Assembly (NCBI GenBank): GCA_001972305.1
Contig: BDDD01000875.1
Location: 323,593-387,592 of the forward strand
Reading direction: 5' to 3'
Length of the DNA stretch: 64,000 nucleotides
Source of the DNA: Cephalotus follicularis
Lineage: Eukaryota > Streptophyta > Magnoliopsida > Oxalidales > Cephalotaceae
Shown here: positions 1 to 12,113 of the stretch, one piece after another
How the letters are laid out: each line of letters opens with the position of its first letter
Position numbering within the stretch: the first letter of the stretch is position 1
Position numbers and translations under genes: made by a program
Notes under the pieces: model-generated
Told to the model about the DNA's origin: nothing
Databases searched by the model: none
What the model saw: only the letters and a program-made list of their open reading frames with translations

Positions 1-912
1 CAAATACGTCCTAAATCAGTAGCTACAACTCACATAACCAGGCATTTCAAATCATAGAGCATGTAGTAATTTAAGCTCAAAATACCATTACAACTTCCCC
101 TACCTTTGATTCCAAGTTAGGAATCTGTAAGTCCACCTCTTTGCGTTCCAATCAGAGACGTTCTGAGCTCCCCAGAAACTCCAACCCCAAGCCCAGCAGC
201 TCCAAGGACAGCTCCAACCTTGAGCTCCAAGCTTCAACAATGGAAAAACACTCCTCTTCCCTCTTTTCTTGTGGTTTCTCTTACAATTCTCTCTGGTTCT
301 TTGTCCTTCCAGTACCAGGACGAAAGGGAATGAGTGGAATGTTTTTATGCAGAGTCTTTCCTCCTTTTCTTCCTTCACTCCTCACATGGCACTAAATGCC
401 AGACTCTCCCATTCACATGCATGCACACACTCACAGAGCCAATTTCTCTACCCCTTGAAGTCTTGCATGATCCACAGGTGTCCCCTCCTTCCATTCTTTC
501 GGCTGCATGAGGCACAGATGGCACCCACTTCAAATGTCAGTTGTAACATGTGATTTCTGCCACATGCAACAAAACAAAGCACGATCCAGTCGGCTGTCCA
601 CACCCAGCAGCCGGCTGCTCTCCTGGCAGATTGTTACCACGTGGCTCGACAGTTTGACAGTCGACTGGTTCATCTTACCAGTCGACTGCCCCCATATGCA
701 GCCAACCAGTCGGCTGGTCCTCCATACTAGTCGACTACCTCCAGTATAATTACCAAGTAATCACACTTCTAAGTATATAATTGATTAAAATCAACATCAC
801 CATAATTTGGGAAAACACCATCAAATTCGGAAAATCCATCATTTTATTGATTTCGAAATCAAGGTACAATTACGTTGTGAAATTACAGTACATGAAATTT
901 ACGGGCGTTACA
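1..912 (-). mobile_element. F1 gypsy LTR, 5' part (runs off window)
   Basis: This is an LTR read on the minus strand, starting TGTAACGCCCG at 912 and leaving the window at base 1. It is homologous to the F1 LTR at 40914-43159: both share the LTR start and the block around 95-180 (42590-42660 in the other copy). It interrupts the RNase H region of the FA element to its right, so it was inserted there; AGAAC (913-917) would be the right-hand target duplication. Solo LTR or full element cannot be decided because the left end is missing. Open frames inside it are not coding. It carries a GTCGAC-type array at 587-737. Confidence 0.8.
587..737. repeat. Phased CAGTCGACTG-type motif array
   Basis: Six sites start near 587, 608, 658, 679, 707 and 728, so the intervals are about 21, 50, 21, 28 and 21 bp. 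Variants seen are CAGTCGGCTG, CAGCCGGCTG, CAGTCGACTG and TAGTCGACTA. Bases between sites show no obvious conservation. Confidence 0.8.
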
Positions 913-917
913 AGAAC

Positions 918-2590
918 GCATCCCAATCCCTTCCCAGAAGCATCAGTGTAGACAGTGAAACCCTCATTGCCCTCCGGTAATGCCAATACTGGAGCCAAAA
1001 TCAACCGACTCTTCAACTCTTGGAAACTTGCCTCACAAGAATCATCCCACACAAAACTTGACTTCTTCTGAGTCAACTGTGTCAAAGGTGTAGCAAGTTT
1101 CGAAAATCCCCTGATGAACCTTCGATAGTACCAGCCAATCCCAAGAAACTACGAACCTCCGTAACGTTCCTCAGTTGGGGCCAATCAACAATACTCTCTA
1201 TCTTCGAAGGATCCACTGACAATCCTTCACTTGACACAATGTGACCTAGGAAAGTCACATGATCTAGCCAAAATTCGCACTTGCTAAATTTGGCGTATAG
1301 TTGTTCCTTCCGTAGTGTCTGCAATACAATTCTCAAGTGCTGCATGTGTTCCTCAATGCTCTTTGAATAAATCAGGATGTCGTCTAAGAATATAACAAAA
1401 AACTGATCAAGATAGGGTTGGAACACTCTGTTCATCAAACACATAAAGGCTGCAGGAGCATTCGTCAAACCAAACGGCAGTATCAAAAATTCATAGTGCC
1501 CATATCTGGTTCAAAATGCGGTCTTCTCGACATCACATTCTCTGATCCTCAGCTGATGGTAACCTGTTCTCAGGTCAAGTTTGGAGAATAGAGCTGAGCC
1601 TTGCAATTGGTCGAACAACTCCTCAATATGTGGTAGAGTATACTTGTTCTTCACAGTCACCTGATTTAGCAGTCTGTAGTCAATGCATAGACGCATCGAT
1701 CCATCCTTCTTTTTCACAAACAGAACCGGTGCTCCCCACGGTGATACACTTGGTCTGATGAAGCCCTTATCAAGATAATCTTGCAGTTGAACCTTCAACT
1801 CCTTTAGTTCGGCAGGAGCCATTCGGTACGGTGCTCTGGATATAGGAGCAGTTCCAGGCAACAGCTCAAAACTGAACTCTATATCCCTCTCCGATTGCAA
1901 CGAAGTGAGTTCATCTGGAAATATATCAGAAAATTCACATACAACATGCACTTGTTCAATACTGGGCGTACCTTTCGTATGGTCAATCACATACGCCAAA
2001 TAGCCTTCACATCCTTGCTTGAGATACTTCTGTGCTCGAGTATATGAAATGATCAGAGCAGAAACATTCTTCCCCCTGATAAACTTGCACTCAGTCCCAT
2101 CTTGAAGATAAAAAGTCATCATCTTGTTGTAGCAATCACTACAAGCATGATGAGCATACAGCCAGTCCATCCCCAAGATTACATCAACATCCCGGATAGG
2201 TAATACTATCAAGTCAGCAGACAATTGGATTCCAGCTACCATGATCTCACAATCTTTCATAACAGTATCAGATAGAAGACAAGTACCCGCAGGAGTACTA
2301 ACTTCCAATACATAAGGTAGTCTAGAAGTAATACCATGCAAATTGCGAGCAAATTCAGATGCAATGAATGAATGCGTCGCACCAGGGTCAATCAATACAT
2401 GAGCTAGTATGCCAAATCTATAGATAGTACCTCCCACAACAGTAGTAGATTCTGGCACATCATCTTTAGATAAGGTGTAGACCCTACCTTTCACAATCCC
2501 TTTCCCGGTGTCTTTCCGCGGTTGAGCAGCCGCTACACTACCACTAGCACCCGCACTTCCTTGTTGTCCGCGTGCTTGATCCCTCATCAT
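918..2590 (-). pseudogene. pol: FA gypsy pol: protease, RT and start of RNase H
   Basis: Ty3/gypsy polyprotein remnant on the minus strand, in three pieces: 1511-2590, 1082-1486 and 918-1085. In order it holds the aspartic protease, with active-site region [11 protein letters not shown] (the usual D-S/T-G reads D-P-G); reverse transcriptase with [18 protein letters not shown] and an intact catalytic LDD in [12 protein letters not shown]; the RT connection ([17 protein letters not shown]); and the start of RNase H (VYTDASGKGLG). A stop lies between the two RT blocks near 1508 and there is a frame change near 1085. The rest of RNase H and the integrase are absent because an F1 LTR is inserted at 912. 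The protein would have copied the element's RNA in virus-like particles. It is not functional as it stands. Confidence 0.9.
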
Positions 2591-2593
2591 TGG

Positions 2594-3658
2594 TCAATTA
2601 TTCAGCATGTGATATTGTGAACCACATCTCAAGCATCTCCCCATCTTCTTCCAGCACTCGGTCTCATCATGGTTCGGGCGACCACAAAAAGTACATCCAC
2701 CCGTATTCTGTTGACTATTGCGGCTAGGTGTCCTTGATCATGAGTTTCTGCGTCGGGAACCTCCTGGGCATCTGTTGTCAAACTTTGTTGACTTAGCGGG
2801 ATTATTACTTCCATGTCCCTGTGACTGTGCGCCCCTCGGTTGATTAGTACGAGACCGCTATGCTCTTCTTTCATTCGCATCTGCCTCCAGAATCATCGCC
2901 CTCTCAGCAACATCTACAAAAGAGGTTAGCTGTAACATCAACAGTTTAGATCTGATGTCAGGTCGAAGGCCTTTTAGAAACCTTCGGATCATCCGTGATT
3001 CACCCTCCACAAGATAAGGCGTGTGTCTTGCCAGCTCCACAAATCTGGTCTGGTACTGAGCTACCGTCATGTCTCCTTGATGTAACTCCATCAATTCTGT
3101 CTCCCACCGGTCACGCTCTATCTGTGGCACATACGCCTCAAGAAACTCAGACTGGAATCTATCCCAAGTCCGGTCAAGTCCATGAGATTCCCATTTTGCC
3201 TCAGTCCTTTCCCACCAGTAAGTAGCCTCGCCCCATAAGCGGTATACAGCAAAGTTGAGTTTCTGCTCATCAGTACATTCCAGGGCAGCAAAAATTTTCT
3301 CCAAGTCTCTAATCCACTACTCGGCCACAGTAGCATTCAGTTCACCATTAAATGTCAGAGGATTCTCTCTCATGAACCGCTCCAGATCTCGGCCAAATCC
3401 ATCGGTATGGCACGCTTCAGGAGCCTGATGATAGGCCCGGTTCGCCTCGTACATTTGCCGAATCTGTTCCATGTTCACCACATTAGCTTGCATCTGTTGT
3501 TGAAAGAGGTCAGTCATGCGGTCAAAGTGACTCCTCTCATCATGCGCTGGAGGTACATTCACTCCTTCGTTCTCTGCCGGGTTATTTCCAGGTACCGGCG
3601 GTGCATTGACTCCTTCGTCGGCTCTACGCCTTCCTCTTCTTCCTCTTCGTAGGTCCAT
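2594..3658 (-). pseudogene. gag: FA gypsy gag
   Basis: Capsid-type protein of the same element. The likely start is the ATG at 3658 (MDLRRGRRGRRR, a basic N-terminus); an in-frame ATG lies slightly upstream at 3688. The retrotransposon gag core is clear ([20 protein letters not shown], then [20 protein letters not shown]). It is followed by a CCHC zinc knuckle (CTFCGRPNHDETEC) near 2660-2700 and a second, degenerate one. A stop interrupts the frame near 3314 and another near 2857, so it is broken but only mildly decayed. Gag and pol would normally be one long frame. Confidence 0.88.
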
Positions 3659-3747
3659 TCGGTTTCCTATATGGAATGACATATTCATTAGGAAACAATT
3701 TCACTCAATTTCTGAGAAACTTATCCCAGCAAGCATATATGGAATAT

Positions 3748-3759
3748 GCTCTGATACCA
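3748..3759 (-). other. Primer-binding site of FA element (initiator tRNA-Met)
   Basis: The minus strand reads TGGTATCAGAGC, complementary to the 3' end of plant initiator tRNA-Met. It lies four bases inside the LTR edge at 3764, as expected for minus-strand DNA priming. Confidence 0.85.
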
Positions 3760-5111
3760 TGCTTGTCACACCCCGTCGTTCGGTTCCAATTAAGGACACA
3801 AGCATATATGGTGATATCAGAAATTAAATATAATATTCCAGCATTCCATTCAATAATTCAAATAATAAGCAGAAGCATTCAGTAATCAAGAATATAAAGC
3901 ATAAGTCATCCGCACGCAGCCCATACTACGTGCAGGCACAATCCAACAATATCCTAATACATAAGGAAGTACAACAACATCACGGGGTATGAACCGTTCG
4001 TTACAAAATACAGTACATCATAATAAAATAACAACCTTAAGATAGAAAGAAGCTCTCTAAAAGCTTCAGCAGCACCTCCCGTACATCTTCGCTTAATCTG
4101 AAATTGTAGGGGTTAGCCGTTGTCCTCACTTGGCTAAGTAGGAAGATAATGCATGCTAAGGAATATATGAATGCAACATGTATGACATTTTATATTGAAA
4201 ATAACATAATTAAGTATTCCAATACATAAGAAATCATGCCAAGTGGCCATAGACAATACAATGCAAGAATACCGCACAAAGGTACAATCAATTCATACTT
4301 TGGTTTGGGTGTCACATGTCACTACCTCCTAGCACAGACTGCGCACCACCTATCTATCACCCTACACTCCGAAGATGATAGATCAGGTAACATTTACTAC
4401 TGGCATTAGTGGGCAATTTAACAATCAAGCTCTTCATTACAAACAGTTTGGGTGGATACTCTAGCCAACTCCTGGCACATAGGACCACCTCCGTAGCCAG
4501 TGATGTCTCCTATCACTCGACTAACGGCAATAGCATAGACAATCAATTCAATCAATTCAGTTCAATAGTAATATTACATATATATATAATATGCAATATA
4601 AAAGTTGTTTTCTTTAGAAACATTTAACAATTCATTGATCGTACATCTCATAGGAGGAAAACGATATCAGTACAGTATTGGTTCCCAGTTAGAGAACAAA
4701 ACAGTAGGTACCTCTCATAGGAGGAAAATCAATAGTTCTTTTAACAATAAGCTTTCATTTGAAAATGATAGTTGATATCATAAATGGTGCATATAGCACT
4801 TAGTTGGTTCGATCATTGAAATATAAATGGTAGTGGTGTTAAATAACACCAAAACAATATATACTAATATAACAGTAGCATATACCGCAACAATAGTAAA
4901 GGCAGTAGCAATTCAAGGAATTTAGTAAGGTATTTAGTATACTATAGTCATTCATGTGCAACTCTCCCAAGGAGTGCATACATGTTTAGTTTCTGTAATG
5001 TAGTTGTATATAAGGCCAGGATTGATTGTTATAATCATCCGTATGGAGGCCAAGTTAATTACATTTAAATTGAGGCCCAATCAGGACCTATATCAGCATT
5101 TTTACCCAGGA

Positions 5112-5224
5112 CAGTCGACTGCTCTCAAGAACAGTCAGCTGTTTCGATTGAGTAGTCGACTGTTTTCTCTTAACAATCGACTGGATAGGTTGAGTAGTCG
5201 ACTGTAATGAAGAACAGTCGACTA
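5112..5224. repeat. Phased CAGTCGACTG-type motif array
   Basis: Six sites start near 5112, 5132, 5153, 5174, 5195 and 5215, so all intervals are 20-21 bp. Variants include CAGTCAGCTG, TAGTCGACTG and CAATCGACTG. The spacers differ from one another. Confidence 0.85.
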
Positions 5225-6270
5225 CTTTGCCTAGAAAATGCAGGTTGTATAATTCAATGCCTAATACAAAACCAATCAATGCATGCAATCAAGCATAAAA
5301 TAACCATACATGATATGCATACTCATATCTTCCAAAATATGTCATTACCCCTACCTCAATTGCTATCCCAAGATCAATTGGGTTTGATCTCTCTCTTTGA
5401 GTTTCCAAGGTCTTTTCACCAACTTAGCCTTCCAATCTCAGCAGGGATGATCTATACAATGCATGCTCGAAGGTTCAGTCATTTAGTTCAGTAGGTTTGA
5501 CTAATTATCCAGCTACAATTGATGTTCTAACAATGGTTCATCCATAATTCATTAAGCCTCCAAACTATCCTTTTACAACCTCTCTTTCCCATTATTAAAT
5601 AACTTCTAATTCCAACTTAATTCCCAGGTTTATCCATCTGTTCTCATGTCAACAGTTGATATATTTTACTATCATTAGTACGTTTAATACACTAACAACC
5701 TAATACCCAACTAGTAGCCCATCATTAGCTCATAAGTTTCAACTCTTATTGAACCATTTATCATTTCTATCTCAATTCAAACTTGTTAACTCTTAATCAA
5801 GTTGGTAGACGGTATATCTAACATCCTCCTAGCTACATTATCACATTAGCAGTGAGTTCGGATTTGGGAACTTACCAGGAGAAATCCAAAGCTTCCAAGT
5901 CCTCCTTTGCACTCTAAGCCTTCAACATGCATCCACTTGCCAACAATTCTCCAGCAAGCTCTCCTCTATCCTCAGTGTTTTCTAACACTCACACTCTAAT
6001 CTAGCAGCTGATATAAAGGCTTAGGAGCCTTAGAATTCGCCAGACTCCCATTAACTCAGCCCTCTCTTTCCTCCCTCTCACATGTTCATTGCTTACATTC
6101 ACTTTCTCTCTTTCCCATCTTCTATCTGCAGGTTGCAGGAGGGATAGAAGGCATGCATGCACTCCTTTTTGCATGCTCTGGCAGCTGGTGACTTCGCCTA
6201 ACACCTGTCCCTTATGCAATGCCACAGCCCTATCTCACATGCATGCGCAGACACATGTTCTGTACCGTTC

Positions 6271-6348
6271 CAGATGACTGTCTTAACAGGCAGTCGACTG
6301 TCACACCACGCATCAGCCAGTCGACTGTTCCCCTATGGCAGTCGGCTG
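6271..6348. repeat. Second, short motif array in the same FA LTR
   Basis: Sites start near 6271 (degenerate CAGATGACTG), 6291, 6318 and 6339, with intervals of 20, 27 and 21 bp. It lies near the outer (U3) edge of the LTR, about 1 kb from the first array. Confidence 0.7.
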
Positions 6349-6499
6349 TCGATGGTTGCTTTTGGCTATTTTATGTTCATTTACTTAATTTAAATTAACA
6401 ACCACAATTCCGTATAATAATTGGACATTAAATTTAAGTAAGTGCATATTTTATTCATCAAGAGTACAATATACACAGAATGAATTTGCGGTTATTACA

Positions 6500-6728
6500 A
6501 TACGTACCTGACCCATCTCACATATTGAGCTACGACCCTGGATTCATCAGTCCTAGATTGTCTTATGAAGAAATGCCAACGAGGATAGTGGATCGAATGG
6601 ATAAGGTCCTGAGGAATAAGACTATTCCTATGGTAAAAGTACTGTGGCGTTTTCACGGAGCAGAGGAAGCTACGTGGGAGCGTGAAGACGAAATGATGGA
6701 GACATTCCCTCACTTGTTCGGAATGTAA
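6500..6728 (+). pseudogene. pol: FA gypsy pol C-terminus, chromodomain-like tail
   Basis: The plus-strand frame reads YVPDPSHILSYDPGFISPR, then MPTRIVDRMDKVLRNKTIP, then VKVLWRFHGAEEATWERED, and ends at a TAA by 6728. This is the end of a Tekay-type integrase and its type II chromodomain-like tail, which in this clade is thought to guide insertion into heterochromatin. The upstream part of pol is missing because the opposite-strand FA LTR ends at 6499. An apparent ATG at 6480 lies in that LTR and is not a real start. Confidence 0.85.
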
Positions 6729-6754
6729 GGGCTAAATTCGAGGACGAATTTTCT

Positions 6755-6769
6755 TTAAGGAGGGGGGAA
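6755..6769 (+). other. Polypurine tract of plus-strand FA element
   Basis: TTAAGGAGGGGGGAA lies directly before the LTR start at 6770. This is the usual plus-strand primer position. Confidence 0.8.
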
Positions 6770-6917
6770 TGTAATAACCGCAATTTCAATCCGTGTATAT
6801 TGTACTCTTAATGAATAAAATATGCACTTACTTGAATTTTCATGTCTAATTGTTACATGATTTGTAGTTGTGAATTTAAATGAGGAAATAAACTTAAGCA
6901 ACCAAAATCAGGCAAAA

Positions 6918-7044
6918 CAGCCAACAGTTATAGGGTAACAGTCAACTGCCTAGTTATGGAGGAACAACCGACTGTCGCAGGGGAACAGCCGACTGTTTCA
7001 TGCTAGGAGTGGACAGTCGACTTCCAAGTGAATACAGTCAACTG
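6918..7044. repeat. Phased motif array, outer part of FA 3' LTR
   Basis: Sites start near 6918 (weak), 6939, 6965, 6986, 7014 and 7035, with intervals of 21, 26, 21, 28 and 21 bp. Variants include CAGTCAACTG, CAACCGACTG and CAGCCGACTG. Confidence 0.75.
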
Positions 7045-7270
7045 GAGTGACACAGAATAGGCGTCTAGCATGCGCAGAGACAATGATGACAAGTTTTCTA
7101 ATCGTGGCATGCAAGGGGGATGCGTGTCACCAGCTGCCATAACATGCAAGAGGAGTGCCTTGCATGTCCTCTATTCCTTCTGCAAGATTTGCAAACCTAC
7201 AACCTGCAAAAACAGAAGAGAAAAGAGGGAGGAAGGGTGCATGTGAGAGAGAGAAAAGAAAGAGAAAAGG

Positions 7271-7275
7271 CAGAG
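7271..7275. repeat. Target-site duplication CAGAG (left copy)
   Basis: It is identical to 9922-9926 on the far side of the solo LTR. Confidence 0.9.
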
Positions 7276-9921
7276 TGTAATACCCTGTTGCCTATACCCA
7301 GTTTTAAGGGTTTTATTTGTTTCGTTTAGTAGTTGTCTGCTTTATTTTGGGTTTATGTTTTTGGGCTGACTGATGCCAGCCCTAGATTTGGGTATGTTAG
7401 TATGAGTATTTTGTTTGGTAAAGTTTAAGTTATTTTATATTTATAAATCAATTTTATAAACCTTTTAAAACAAATTAATTAAAATTACTATTTCTTTTAT
7501 TTCCATAATTCTCTTAATTTTTTTTATCTTTTCCCTCTCCCTCCCTTATCTCTCCCGTCACTTTCTCCTTCTCAATATCCTCTCCCGTAATCCTCTCCCT
7601 CTTTCCTTCTTCTCTCCCTGAAAATCTGCACACCTTCCTTATCTAAACTGATTTGGTTTCCTTTTCCTATCCTTTCCGTTTTGGCTTCCTCTTTGCTATT
7701 TATGTAAGACAATGCCATTGTGTCAGCCAACTTCTCCCATGTATAGCTGTTGCTGAACCTGCCTGTGTCATTGGGGCTGTGTTTTCTATAATTCTTGCTA
7801 CATCAATAAGGTTAGTCTCTTCAAGGTTTAATTCAGGAAGTGTTTTATTTATAATTGAATGGCATTGTCAAAACCTTGAGTGTATGTTCTTTCCTTTGAT
7901 TATGTCAAATAGCTATGTTCTTCTTCAGTTAGTGTCGCCATTGCAGGTTAGTTTGTTGCCTTACTGTGATGGTTATGCTGTTAGTTTTATCAAGATTTTG
8001 TTTTGGGCATGTATAGGGTGCTAGAGAGGGATTTGTTTTGATTTTTGCCTTCTTGTTTTTCTATCAAATAAATCCTGAGGTTGTAGCAATCTGTAGACAC
8101 CTAGGGAGTATTGTATAATCTGGTTTTGATGCATGTAATCATGATAAGTGGATAGAATTGGAGTTATGCACAAGCATGATATGGTTTAAGTTTCTGTCAC
8201 TTTAAAATAATTTACTGTCAATATGTCTATGTCGAATTCAGCGTTATAACATCATTTTACATGCCATACAAAGTTGTTTCTGATGTTTGCAATCTGCTTG
8301 TGTTGAGAAATCTGAGTTTTGGCAGCCATATTGCTCAAAACTGCACAAAACTATTGTTCTGTCACCCAGAACAGTCGGCTGCCCATGTGAACAGTCCGCT
8401 ATTTTGTGTTGAGCAGTCGACTGGAACCCTGTCACAGTCGACTGCATGCAGTCCAGTTTATGTAGTCGACTGGGCCTGTTGTGTAGTCGACTGCCACCCC
8501 TTGGACAGTTGACTGGAGTCCTGAAACCGTCGGCTGGTTTGTCCTGTAACTTTCTGTTTTCATCCGTTTACTCTTTCGATGAATCCGGGTCTGTTTAAAC
8601 ATCATTATGATTCTGTTTTATGCCCAAAATGAGTTTTAGACCCTTATTTGAATATTGTTATGATGTATAGATTATTGTGCTACGTGAGGCTAATAGATTT
8701 ATCGGATATTCGTAAGTTAATCTGTGATCGCATAAGGTACGGATATTCTGCTCTTTGCAACTCTCTTCGATTTTAGCGAAATAAAATCAGTTTTGGACAT
8801 CTGAATTATTTGAAATTAATTCAGTTTTATGAATATGATTCCTTTGGTTTTCTGAACTAAGTATATTTGGTATGCTTCGAAATAAAGTCAGTTTCATATT
8901 TTACGGAAACGATTATATTTTTTGGCTTTATAAATTCAGTTGTGATATGTCTCTTTATTGTGAAAATAAAGGAGTTGCCTTTTGATTATGAAAGTATGTG
9001 TTATGTGAAACTATATTGTTGAGAACAATTTATGGTTATGTTTTGCGAAACCCTTCTATATGTTTTAATTGATTTTGATGAAATCAAAGTTTTTGAAATG
9101 GTGAAATACTGAGTTTTTGTACCCACCTATGGGGCGTACCATAGGCATGTTGTGGCCCTGGCACGGGGGTATGACACTTTCCGTAACGGTGTGATTAGTT
9201 TACGGCGTCTCTCTGTGATATCCTTGGATAGGATTTGTGATAGAGGCGTATGGATCGATCCTAGTTATATGATTTGGGATATGTTATGATATGGGAATTG
9301 TATGTGTAGTGTCGTACACTGCAATTCTATTTGGCAATGTGGATGTCGCGAATCCCATGCTACTATGTGTTTCCGATATGTTATGTGCTCAGTATGGAAT
9401 TTATGTTTTGGAAAGGTATGCTTTATGTTTTCAAAGCTATGAACTTGGTTATATGTTTTGCCGTGGGCGTTTACAAAGTATGTTTAAAATATTTTCTTGC
9501 TTAAGATTTCTGTTTTAAAATACTTTTGAAATCTTCCTGCTTTAAAATATCGTTTACTATTTTATATTCTATATTCGTATTGAGGTTTGCTCAGCCGCGT
9601 TTTTGTTTCCATGCGGCAGGTTATCAGGAGCGACGGGGCAATGTGTGATGAGAGTGACTCCCTTACGTCTGAGGATCATCTAGGAGCTGATCCCTTTGTG
9701 TTTATGTGGACATAGTGGAACCTGTTTAATGAACATTATGTTAATTTCAGTTTATGACTTTTGGTTTATGAATAAGTTTCAGTTTATGATCAGTTCAGTA
9801 TGTTATTAGTTATGTTTAAACCACCACATTTTTAATAAAGATGAATTTTTCTATTATGTTTAGTTATGTTAAGTTTCTGTTATATGCATTGTAGTGGCTC
9901 CCACAGCTCGGGGGTGTTACA
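7276..9921 (+). mobile_element. Solo LTR (2.65 kb) nested in the FA LTR
   Basis: TGTAATACCC at 7276 to GGGGGTGTTACA at 9921 is flanked on both sides by CAGAG (7271-7275 and 9922-9926). The host LTR resumes at once after the right copy. No internal region is present, so this is a solo LTR left by LTR-LTR recombination. Orientation is judged plus from the start and end signatures but is less certain than the borders. A 123-codon frame at 7653-8024 has no recognisable features and is not called. Confidence 0.9.
8372..8536. repeat. Phased motif array in the solo LTR
   Basis: Sites start near 8372, 8392, 8414, 8435, 8463, 8484, 8506 and 8527, with intervals of 20, 22, 21, 28, 21, 22 and 21 bp. 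A weak extra match lies at 8449. Variants include CAGTCGGCTG, TAGTCGACTG and CAGTTGACTG. Confidence 0.85.
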
Positions 9922-10744
9922 CAGAGTTAATGGAGTCTGACGATTCCTAAGACTCTAAGCCTCTATATCAGCTGTGAAGAACTGATTTTGGTGATAGAAA
10001 ACACCGAGGAGAAGGAATTGAAGGAGAGAAAGATTTTTCTTGGAGCTTGCATGTTAGGGTGTTCAAGGAGAGTGAAGCTTTGATTCTCCTGGTAAGTCAC
10101 TAATCTGAATCCCTTAATGTTGTTATGGTTAATAGGTAGGAAAATAGACTAGGATTAGATATCCATATCTTCTGTTAACATGATTAAGAGTTAATAAGTT
10201 TGAATTGAGATAGAAATTGTAAATGGTCCAATAAAGGTTGAAACTTATGAGCCAATGATAAGCCACTAGTTGGATATTAGGTTGTTAGTGGATTAAACGT
10301 ACTAACGATAGTAATATATATCCACTGTTGACATGGGAACGAATGATTTAACCTGGAAATTAAAATGAAATGAGAAGTTGTTTGAAAATGTGAAAGAGAG
10401 GCTTAATGGAATTGTTGATGAGCTACTGTTGGAGTAGAAAATTGTAACTGGATAATTAGTTAGACTTACTTATTGCATGACTGAACCTTCGAGCATGCAT
10501 TGTTGTAGATAAATTCCGCCGAGATTGGAAGGTTATGTTGGTGAAAGAGCTTTGGACATTAAAGAGAGAATCAACTCAATTTGATTCCGGGATAGCAATT
10601 GAGGTAGGGGTAATGACATGTTTTTGGAAGATATATTATGCATATCGTGTATGGTTAATTTCTGTTTGATTGCATGTGTTGTTTAAGTTAGTAATTGGAT
10701 ATTGAAATGCATACCCTGCTACTGCCTGCTCTTTCTGGGCAAAG

Positions 10745-10835
10745 CAGTCGACTGTTCTTGATGACAGTCGACTACTCAAACGAACCAGTCGACTACCCAA
10801 CCAAACAGCCGACCGTTCTTGGGAACAGCCGACTG
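10745..10835. repeat. Phased motif array, inner part of FA 3' LTR
   Basis: Five sites start near 10745, 10765, 10786, 10806 and 10826, all 20-21 bp apart. This is the counterpart of the array at 5112-5224 in the inverted LTR, where one more site remains. Confidence 0.85.
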
Positions 10836-12113
10836 TCCTGGGTTGAAATTCTGATACAGGCTCTGATTAGGCCTTAAATTAAATGTAATTAACCTGGCCC
10901 CATATGGGATGAATGTAATATTCAATCCTAGCCCTATATAATTACATTCAGAAGTTAAACAATGTGTATACTCCTTGTGGAAATTTACAACAATGACTAG
11001 GGTATAGAATGACCTTATTGAACCCTTGGATTGCTACTGTGCTTACTGCTTTGCTGTATATGCTGTTGTTATAATTACTATATACTGTTTTGGGTGTTCA
11101 TTAACATTACTGTCCCTTAATTTCAAACGATTAAACCAACTAGTGCTTTAAGCACAAATATGAATCCCTTACGGTTTTGAAAACGGAAATGTATATTGTC
11201 AAATGATTACTGTTTTCCTCCAATGTGAGATACTGCTACTGTACTGAATATCGTTTTCCTCCTAGGAGATGTACGATTACTGAATTGTTAAATGTTCCTA
11301 AAGAAAACAACTTATATTGCATACTATTGATATATCTAATATTACTACTGAATTGATTGTCTTTGTTATTGCCGTTAGTCGAGTGATAGGAGACATCACT
11401 GGCTACGGAGGTGGTCCTATGTGCCAGGAGTAGGCTAGAGTACCCACCCAAACTGTCTGCAATGATCTTGATTGTTAAACTGCCCGCTAATGCCGGTAGT
11501 AACTGACCTGATCTATCATCTTCGGAGTGAAGGGTGATAGATAGGTGGTGCATAGTTGGTGCTAGGAGTTAGCGACATGTGACACCCAAACCACTGTACT
11601 GATTGATTGTACCCTTGTGCGGTATTCTTGAATTGTATTGTCTATGACCACTTGGCATGGTTGCTTATATATTGGAATACTTAATTATGTTATTTTCAAT
11701 ATAAAATTTCATACATATTGCATTTATATATTCCTTAACATGCATTATTTCTACTTAGCCAAGTGAGGACAACGGCTAACCCCTACAATTTCAGATTAAG
11801 CAAAGGCATTCGGGAAGGCGCGTAGCTGAAGCTTGGAGAGCTTTCATCTACTTAAGGTTGTTATTTTATGTTGTATTGTTTTGTAATGAACGGTTCGCAC
11901 TCCGTTGTTGTTTTACCTTTCCTTATGTATAAGGATAATTTGATGGATTGTATACGCACGTAGTATGGGCTGCGTACGGATGACTTTTATTTGTAATCCA
12001 GATATGAATGCTTCCGCTTATATATTTGAATTGTTATTTGGAATGCTGGATTATTTACTTATTCTGATATCACTACATGTTGTCTAAATGTAATGGAATA
12101 ACGGGGTGTGACA

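Larger units (their letters stand above)
3764..6499 (-). mobile_element. FA gypsy 5' LTR (2.74 kb)
   Basis: The LTR runs on the minus strand from TGTAATAACCGC (6499) to GGGGTGTGACA (3764), with the PBS next to its inner edge. It matches, in inverted orientation, the plus-strand LTR 6770-12113 along its length, for example around 5340-5390 against 10570-10650. It contains two motif arrays. No protein-coding gene is seen in it. Its outer edge at 6499 touches the pol tail of another FA element, so it appears inserted there; the right flank is ATACG. Confidence 0.9.
6770..12113 (+). mobile_element. FA gypsy 3' LTR, split by a solo LTR
   Basis: It starts TGTAATAACCGC at 6770 and ends GGGGTGTGACA at 12113. 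Removing the inserted 7276-9921 plus one copy of the 5-bp duplication leaves about 2.69 kb, close to the 2.74 kb of the inverted copy at 3764-6499. Motif arrays lie at 6918-7044 and 10745-10835. No gene is supported inside. Confidence 0.9.

Noticed and set aside
7653..8024. 123-codon frame in the solo LTR
   Set aside because: No recognisable domain, hydrophobic by T-rich composition, and located wholly inside an LTR.
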